From Thermodesulfobacteriota bacterium (lineage in GTDB: Bacteria; Desulfobacterota; Desulfocorpusculales; Desulfocorpusculum): a stretch of DNA of 5,626 nucleotides. This document shows positions 5,482 through 5,626 of this stretch, piece after piece; the first letter of the stretch is position 1; the number at the start of each line of letters is the position of its first letter. Under the pieces are notes generated by a model. The model was given only the letters and a program-made list of their open reading frames with translations, was not told where the DNA came from and did no database searches. The translations under genes were made by a program, and so were the position numbers. Where the stretch lies: NCBI GenBank assembly GCA_028275295.1, contig JAPWUY010000151.1, positions 1-5,626 on the forward strand. Direction: 5' to 3'.

Positions 5482-5626
5482 CGCTCCATCCCCACTTATT
5501 TATCGGCTGAAATGAGAGAATACTTTACTCTGGACTCGAGGCAAAGCCCCATGAGGGGGAAAGGGTTTAGCTCGCATCTTTCACGATCAGAGGCCAGTGA
5601 GGCCCAGCCCACACCCTTTGAGGGAG
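5482..5626. other. Right-edge region without a confident gene
   Basis: Apart from the weak promoter candidate, no gene can be assigned here. Three frames run open to the right edge: a plus-strand frame from ATG 5551 (25 codons, GAGG about 9 bases upstream), a minus-strand frame ending at TAA 5569-5567, and a minus-strand frame ending at TAA 5498-5496. None shows a recognisable motif, and at this length open frames are expected by chance. A divergent gene, or the end of a gene upstream of the phosphofructokinase, are both possible. Confidence 0.3.
5517..5545 (-). promoter_or_regulatory. Weak sigma-70-like promoter candidate for the phosphofructokinase gene
   Basis: On the minus strand TTTGCC (5545-5540) and TATTCT (5522-5517) are separated by exactly 17 bases and lie in the only AT-rich patch upstream of the gene (about 5494-5530). 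Both hexamers match consensus only in part (3 of 6 and 4 of 6), so the call rests mostly on position. If correct, the transcript would carry the palindrome at 5463-5481 in its leader. Confidence 0.25.

Noticed and set aside
5010..5495. 161-codon minus-strand frame overlapping the start of the phosphofructokinase gene
   Set aside because: It is an out-of-frame reading of a gene with complete catalytic motifs; the translation is low-complexity and unlike any family.
5560..5619. AAAGGGT (5560-5566) with ACCCTTT (5613-5619) as a possible inverted repeat or element end
   Set aside because: Seven bases at a 46-base distance is easily expected by chance, and there is no transposase, direct flanking repeat or second copy in the window.
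1..5626. A novel defence, mobile or biosynthetic system
   Set aside because: Each gene belongs to a recognisable family with a housekeeping-type role; there are no repeats, integrase, nuclease-helicase modules or toxin-antitoxin pairs to support such a system.

Overview
The window looks like ordinary chromosomal DNA from a bacterium of moderately high GC. Evidence for a bacterium is a histidine-phosphotransfer (HPt) domain, strong Shine-Dalgarno sequences, and a phosphofructokinase of the PfkA fold. Arginine is often encoded by AGG/AGA, alternative GTG and TTG starts are used, and one protein (FAU-1-like) belongs to a family best known from archaea. Together these suggest a thermophilic or anaerobic lineage with some archaeal-type gene content, for example a deltaproteobacterium-like organism. 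This placement is a guess; no marker gene settles it.

Layout. Five codirectional plus-strand genes are followed by one convergent minus-strand gene. (1) Positions 3-263: the C-terminal end of a signalling protein finishing in an HPt domain, cut by the left edge. (2) Positions 502-1920: a roughly 12-helix membrane protein of the MOP/MATE superfamily, resembling the ANKH-like branch. (3) Positions 1971-2600: an AzoR-type FMN-dependent NAD(P)H oxidoreductase with a GTG start and a clear ribosome binding site. (4) Positions 2782-3729: a short homologue of RNase FAU-1 with a C-terminal DUF402 domain, preceded by a 181-base leader rich in inverted repeats. (5) Positions 3746-4318: a small class I SAM-dependent methyltransferase, 16 bases behind the FAU-1-like gene and probably cotranscribed with it. 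(6) Positions 4343-5437, minus strand: a group III 6-phosphofructokinase. The last 190 bases hold its leader, a weak candidate promoter and no gene that can be called with confidence.

The genes do not form one evident pathway. Signalling, export, redox, RNA processing, methylation and glycolysis are represented, as in a housekeeping neighbourhood. No mobile element, CRISPR array, tRNA, rRNA or defence system is visible. The points most worth a second look are the compact FAU-1 protein in a bacterial setting, its leader with mutually exclusive pairings, and the mixed active-site signature of the phosphofructokinase. No stretch longer than 300 bases lacks a gene; the largest gaps are 264-501, 2601-2781 and 5438-5626.
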